A DNA stretch of 64,000 bases from Cunninghamia lanceolata (Eukaryota; Streptophyta; Pinopsida; Cupressales; Cupressaceae): contig BSBN01000493.1 of assembly GCA_027924645.1 (NCBI GenBank), positions 45,001-109,000 of the forward strand, in the 5' to 3' direction. This document shows positions 58,301-64,000 of the stretch, piece after piece (within the stretch, counting starts at the first letter, position 1; every line of letters starts with the position of its first letter). The notes beneath the pieces were generated by a model that saw only the letters and a program-made list of their open reading frames with translations, was not told the origin of the DNA and did not search any database. The translations under genes were made by a program, and so were the position numbers.

Positions 58301-59746
58301 GCCGCAGTAAAGATGTTGTTGATGCAAAATGAGTCTGGAGAGAAAAGAGCGAAATGGATTACAACTCTGCAAGAGTTTGATATGGAAATTATTCCAATGA
58401 AGCTGGTCAGAGGACAATCTTTAGTGCAGACCATAGCAAATGTAGACCCAAACTTGGTAAAATAGCAATATGTGTTGAACACTAATGATGCATCAGGGTG
58501 GTATGATGATTTGAACACTTTTCTAATATCAGGGAAATATCCGAGCAAGATGAAATCCTCATAGAGGAGAGCTTTAAAGATTAAAGCACAGAAGTATATG
58601 GTACAAGGAGGTCTTCTATTCAAGAAGAACCATGAAGGAATATATTTAAGATGTTTAAATAGAGATGAAGCAGATAAGGTATTGTTAGAGCTGCATGATA
58701 AGTATGGAACTGCTCATGGTTCCCATTTAGCCACAACGCATAAGATATTGAGAGCAGGATACTATTGGCTTACTATGTTTAAAGATACACAGAGTCACGT
58801 TAGAAGTTGTCACATTTGTCAAACTATAGCAGATAAGGGAAGGAACCAGGCTAATCCATTACAGGTGGTTATTGAGTCTAGGCCATTTGCACAATGGGGC
58901 TTAGATTTCATTGGAGTCATAAATCCTTCATCATCTGCAGGACACAAGTTTATATTGACAGTAACTGACTACTGTACAAGGTGGACTGAAGCCACATGTT
59001 GCAAGTTCTCTACAACTGAGGTAGTTATCAAGTTCCTTGGAGAAAACATCATAACCATGTTTGGAGCTCCATACTTGCTGGTATGTGATAATGGCCCTGC
59101 ATTTTCTTCTTTAAAATTTTCTAAATGAGCATTTGAATATGGACTAGTTTTAAAGTTTTCTTCAAACTATTATCCTCAGGGGAATGGGTTAGCTGAGTAT
59201 ACAAACAAAATTTTATTAGATATAATCAAGAAGCTAATTGAAAAGAATCCAAGAGAATGGAACACATTATTGAAATATGCGCTATGGTTAGATAGGACTA
59301 GGGTTAAATTAGCCTTAGGCAATGCACCTTATCACTTAGTTTATGGGACTGATCCCATACTTCCAGTAAATTTAAGAATACCAGTTTAGAAGTTTGCTGA
59401 TGAATATTTAGGCTTTGATGATCATAGAGAAGCCAGAATAATCCAACTATTGCAATTAGATGAGAAAATAGATCAAGCCATTGAGAAATTTGTTAAACAT
59501 CAAGCAGTGGTTAAAATATGGTTTGACAAAAGAGCAAGAGTCAAAACATTTAGAATTTCAGACTTAGTGTTGTGCTAGGATAAAGCACATGGAAAAAAAG
59601 GAAATCATGGAAAATTTGACAAGTTATGGTTAGGTCCATTACAGGTCTCAGAAATAATAGGAGACAACACATTCAGGCTCAAGACCTTGACTGGGGAAGA
59701 TGTGCCATTACCAGTTAATGGCCAACATTTGAAACATTACTTTTAG
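58301..59746 (+). pseudogene. Integrase of the giant element
   Basis: After a run of pol linker, the HHCC zinc finger is visible at 58,690-58,830 (H, H, CHIC in the form HDKYGTAHGSH and SCHICQT). The DDE core: WGLDFIGVI, LVCDNGPAF and GLAEYTNK (D, D, E). The C-terminal GKFDKLWLGPLQV segment and the end PLPVNGQHLKHYF are present. Stops at about 59,125, 59,385 and 59,578. Integrase joins the cDNA ends to host DNA; this copy is inactive. Confidence 0.88.
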
Positions 59747-60688
59747 GCTTGAGGTGAGGGTTATTGGTCTATGTTGTATCATAATGTAAAAAATGTACAG
59801 TTTGTTAGGTGTTTGTTTTTTTTGTTTTGTTTTGTGTTTTTGTTTTTTTTTTCTATTTTTTTTGGTTTTTTGTTTGTGTTGGGTTGCTTTAGCAGGGATG
59901 TTTGTTTTGTTTTAGAGTATACATGAATAGACTAACAGCCACTGAAAACAATGGAAAATTTAGAACAATTCAGGTTAATTATTTGAAATTTATGCATAAT
60001 TTGTTGTGACTGTTATGAATGCAGAAAGTTGTTCAACTTGTGAAATTTTGTATTCAATAATTGTGGGTTGAGTATTCAAGGGAAGTTTCTCAAAATGAAA
60101 CACCTAAATCCTTGGGTTTGTTGAACCTATCAGTGTAGATATTAGGTGAAAAATTAGAGGTCACCCTTGCTACCATTACAATTCTTAGCTTAATTTCAGC
60201 AAGTGATCATTCCTTGCATCATGAAGTTACAATTGTAATATCTTATGAAATCTCTATCAAATACAAAATATAAAATAAATAAGTAATAAAATAGATTTTA
60301 CTAAAATCCAGGTTAAGTCATCTAAGTAACTCTACCGGGGCTATAAACTCTTGCTGGTAGTGGGGCTCTACTTAGGAGAATTGTAACGATAACCTTGTCG
60401 GGGCTATGGACGCCTGCTGGCAGCAAGGCTCTATCCGGTTGGCTATGAGGGAATGACATCAACTAGGTAGTCTAATATCAATCACTCGTGTGTTCAACTG
60501 ATCTTCAAGATGAGGATAATTAATCACGTGCACCCACTTAAACTGAAGTGAAAATTCATGCACCTTATTGAATACATTGAGTCTCAAGTTAAATAATGAT
60601 TTGCAGAAAACATAGTTAGAAATTATAAATTTATTTCATTTAGTTTTCTTTAATGGTTTTTATTTAATTGTTTTGTTTGGTTGCTAGT
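59747..60688 (+). other. Non-coding 3' region of the giant element
   Basis: About 940 bases with T-rich runs near 59,818-59,880 and no coding content. No clear polypurine tract abuts the second LTR copy; the last bases are T-rich (tttatttaattgttttgttt). Confidence 0.5.
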
Positions 60689-63600
60689 TGTTGTGATGTT
60701 CACAACACGCCCCATTTTACTCCTTTGCAAAATGAGGGCCCTTGCTGTGGCTGTGCTTTTGCTTGTGTATGTGGGTCTACTTGGTGGTAAAGGGAAAAGG
60801 AAGTGAAAGTTACAAACCTTGTTGAAAACAAAAGAAAAATAAACATTAAGTACCAGAGCATAATATGGGTGAATTCCTTGTCAAAAATGAACAAGGGTTG
60901 CTTTTTGAACCATCTTAAAATTCCCTATATTTTGCAAGTTATGTGTGTTTTTGGTAAATGCATTGTGGTATGGGTTTGTATGTTTGTATATACAAAATCA
61001 TTTGTATATACAAAGTCTCTTGTATACAAAGTGGTTTGTATGTTGTGTCGTTGTATTTTGCATATACAAGGTCCTTTGTATATCGGGTCGTTGTATGGTT
61101 GCATAAGGAAGTCATCGGGTTTATAGGCATTGTTATACTTGTATACATCTTGCTAACGCTTTATCTTCATATGCAAGTTGGACCCGACAGAGTTAAAGTG
61201 GAAATGACTAATCAGTCAAATCCGTTGAATGTATTTTAGGCTTGTATGTTTGGCAAAAGTGAAACATACAACGAGATATACAACGAAACATGCAAGTCAC
61301 GGAACCGAAAAGGTATGAAATAAGATATAATGGTTGTATATTTCGTGCTTTGTATGTATGTGTTGGAGACATGCATTGCGATATACATACAATGTGGAAT
61401 TCAAGGAAAATTAAAATACGATATAAACGATGTATCACACCTTAAAGTATATCGAAGGATACATTGAAATTCATATACATCGTGGAACCGAAAGTGGGTA
61501 AAATGTGGTTTATAAAATGAGAAGTCTGACAAGGTGATACAAAAGGAGTTGTATGTATTTTGTCTTGTATCTAAAGTTTTGATACAAGTGTTATATGCAT
61601 CATGGATACAAGTAAAAAGGTAAGGTGGGTCCCATCATTTGCATGTCGGCATTGTATAATTACAATGTATGCTTTCAAGATACAAGCCGATATGCAAAGC
61701 GAAAAATACAAAGAAAAGATACAAGTCAGATGTCAAAAGAAATTAAATAACAGAAAAGTCTTTGTATGTTTGGACGTTTGTATGTTTATGATATACGATG
61801 CCGATATACAAAGAATTAAAAGCATCGTGGAGAATAAAAGGTAAAGAAAGGGTTTGCATAAAATGTTTGTATATGCGCTTATACAAGGGAATCTACAAGC
61901 GTGATATACAAAGCAAAAGATACAAGGATGTACGGAAAAAGTGAAAAAAGGAAAGGAGCTGTAGTTTGATTCTTTGCATAAAATGCTTGTATGTTTAAAG
62001 ATACAACGAGGACATACAAAGAAAACATACATTGAAATATACAAAGAAAGATGTATGTATGCAGAATTAAACTAACGGTAAAAAGTTCAAAAAACTCAAA
62101 CACTGAAGTAGAAGGCTGAAGTTTTAGCACATTAATTGTTGTAATTAATGCAGATTTAACACTCAAAAAAGGTAAAATTTAACGAGAGTTAGGGTAATTT
62201 TCATGTTATTTTGCTTCCAGATATACATTGTTGAGAGCTAAAATTGTAGAAGAAAGAATTGTTACAGTGAATTGAACAGAGTTTACCAGAGCAAAAGGAT
62301 TATAGCAGCTAGACGAGGGTAAAATGGTAAAAGTAAGTCAACGGTTAAACGGTCACGAAAAATAGGTATTTATCCCAAAACGCTATTTCTTTTCAGTTGG
62401 TAAAATATTGTTAATTTCAGTAATTTCATTGCAAAATGTAGGAATTTGTTTAATCCTTGTTTTAACTATTAATTAAATGGGTAGGGATAAGCAATTTTAA
62501 GAGTCAAAAAAATAGAAAGGACAAACGAGTTAGGGTAAAATAGTAAAGAAGGAAATTCACAGTAAAACCCTAGACAAGAAAGTAAAATGAAAGTTAAAAG
62601 ATGCATGTTTCCACAGGATGGCCCCAAAATAGAAGAAAGATATAGGGGGCAAGGTGAAAAAAGAAAGGAAACCATGAAAGGAGATAGATAAAGAAGAATT
62701 GCCCTTGCACAGAGGTTATTCATCTCTAATCAGTACGAGTGGAGTTGGCATGGATACGAGTATAGGAAATTATGATGCAGAGGATGTGTTAAAGAAAATT
62801 ACTACTGCAAATGCTTCTCCAGATATGAAATGTAACTGGGAGAGTGGACTATATAGGGTTGTAGGTTTCCCACTGGCTATGGAGGCCAGAGATTTGTGTT
62901 TAGACTATGTGACTTTATATGATCCAGCCACCAGGAAGATCATGCTATATGACAAACTTATTGCTGATTTAACCATAGAGGACATTGCCAGGACATTTGG
63001 ATTGGAAATTAATGAGAAAATGAGAGATATTGATATTGATCAATATAATGAAGACTTTCATACAAATGAAAGAGATTGTAAAGGTAAAGTATTCCACAGC
63101 TGGTATAACCCAGAAAATAAACCCAAGGCTATAGCCAGGGTACACAAGAACTTGATGAGGATATACTTCAAAGAAGAAATTTATTTGATGATCACAATGC
63201 TGAGTAGGTTAGTTGGACTAAGAGATGGCACCAAATGTGAACCATGGATGTTCACTATTATTGAGTTCATAAGAATAGGAGAAAAAGAGCAAGGGCAAAT
63301 CCATTGGGTCAAGGCAATAAGCACAACTATTTGGAAGCAAGCCATGCTGAGAAAACAAAAGATGATGCCCTTTTATTTGTCTTCCTATGTGTTATATTCA
63401 TGTACAACAAAAATAAGACCATATATACATGGAATAGAAAGGGTTGGTGTCCTAGGAAATGGTCATGATCAGAAATTAGTGTATGAACATTATCCTGACC
63501 TACAAGAAGAAAATGCATTGAAGAATTTTGCTTTAGTCAATGATGTCTTTTATACTTACATGGTAAGAGTTTTGAGAGAGGAACCTGACAAAAGATTATC

Positions 63601-64000
63601 TAAAAGTGTAGAGGATGCAATTGGATTGCATAGTTCTTGGTTCATTCAATTTGAACAGTTTACTTATATCAAGACTGAAGGCTTCGAAGGAAAACCAATT
63701 ATGCTGCCTCGGTATCCTCCTGATAAATTGATTGTGTTGGAATTTTCAAGGCAGAACTTGAATGTATTTAAGATGTATAAAAAGAAGTTCAATAGAGGGA
63801 ATATGAAGTTGCCTTGGGCTATTGGGAGATACTCTTGTTATAGTGAAGAGGTTGCAGGATATTCAGAGCAAGAACTGAGATATTATGGCTTTCAGGAATT
63901 TGATTTAACCAGGAGAGTTGATCCTTTCCATAGGATCCAGAACTTTGTTGATAAAAAGTATAAGCACCAGATACATATTGAAGATTTTTGGGCTGATTGC
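60689..64000 (+). repeat. Second copy of the giant LTR (first 3.3 kb)
   Basis: Co-linear with 45,601-48,890 apart from small indels: tgttgtgatgttcacaacacg at the start, the palindrome field, then the reading frame. It runs off the window; the full LTR would end near 67,950 if the copies are equal in length. Confidence 0.9.
62618..64000 (+). pseudogene. LTR-encoded protein, second copy (N-terminal part, cut by the window)
   Basis: Starts at the ATG at 62,618 (MAPK then a TAG, then KKDIGGKVKK), and the frame then stays with the LTR frame to the window end. The only other stop seen is in the 20th or so codon region (KP then TGA near 62,675). From there 440 codons are open, and DFWADC at the end has the Trp where the first copy has TAG (48,880). 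Differences from the first copy are mostly single residue changes. Confidence 0.85.

Larger units (their letters stand above)
45601..64000 (+). mobile_element. Giant Tat-like gypsy element with about 7.3-kb LTRs (runs off the window)
   Basis: Structure seen: LTR (45,601-52,858), PBS-like site, gag, protease, a Cys/His cluster, RNase H, RT, damaged second RNase H, integrase, about 940 bp of non-coding DNA, then a second copy of the LTR start (from 60,689). The internal region is 7,830 bp; with two LTRs the element would be about 22.4 kb. The LTR ends form an inverted TGTTG/CAACA. The 5-mer before it is agact, to be matched after the 3' LTR (expected near 67,950). The nearest class is the Tat/Ogre group of plant gypsy elements, but the LTR gene and RNase H order are unusual. 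Confidence 0.8.

Noticed and set aside
45601..64000. Idea that the long LTR reading frame is a captured host gene or virus gene
   Set aside because: It is repeated with the LTR and fits a retrotransposon accessory gene; nothing in the text points to a specific host or virus family.
1..64000. CRISPR array, rRNA or tRNA genes
   Set aside because: No short regularly spaced repeats with unique spacers; no tRNA cloverleaf or rRNA signature beyond primer-binding sites; the DNA is nuclear plant sequence.

Overview
This window is nuclear DNA from a plant with a large, repeat-rich genome. It is AT-rich and holds no intact host gene. Almost every coding signal is a decayed retrotransposon: Ty1/copia, Ty3/gypsy and plant-type LINE. 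A gymnosperm or another giant-genome seed plant fits best, judging by repeat density, nested old insertions and Sirevirus-type copia elements. The sequence alone does not fix the species.

Layout: 1-4.4 kb is non-coding with two tandem duplications and a possible terminal exon on the minus strand. 4.4-12.2 kb is a nest: the end of a gypsy LTR, its primer-binding site (PBS) and gag, a Sirevirus-like LTR fragment cutting that gag, then a 5'-truncated LINE. 12.2-22.2 kb is mostly non-coding, with LTR pieces, a PPR gene relic, a minus-strand gypsy 3' end and a 53-nt hairpin. 22,257-31,377 is Sirevirus-like copia A, split by a 2.07-kb gag-only element (25,147-27,220). 31,905-38,089 is copia B, a relative of A with an internal deletion. 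38.1-43.6 kb looks like a non-coding minus-strand LTR element whose PBS lies at 42.2 kb. 43.6-45.6 kb is the 5' end of a gypsy element with an Athila-like PBS and gag.

The most unusual object starts at 45,601, where that gag is interrupted by a very large Tat-like gypsy element that continues past the window end. Its 5' LTR appears to be about 7.26 kb (45,601-52,858). It carries a single long reading frame of about 1,450 codons just upstream of the TATA box, in what should be U3. The second LTR begins at 60,689 and is seen for 3.3 kb. The internal region encodes gag, an aspartic protease, a Cys/His cluster, an RNase H placed BEFORE the reverse transcriptase, then RT, a damaged ordinary RNase H and integrase. 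The LTR protein, the order of the two RNase H domains, and a 1.1-kb field of GTATAC-type palindromes at the front of the LTR are the features I would examine first.

Nearly all the elements are inactivated by in-frame TAG/TAA codons where a relative has Gln or Trp. This matches C-to-T decay of methylated DNA. Identities quoted are estimates by eye; no search or alignment program was run.
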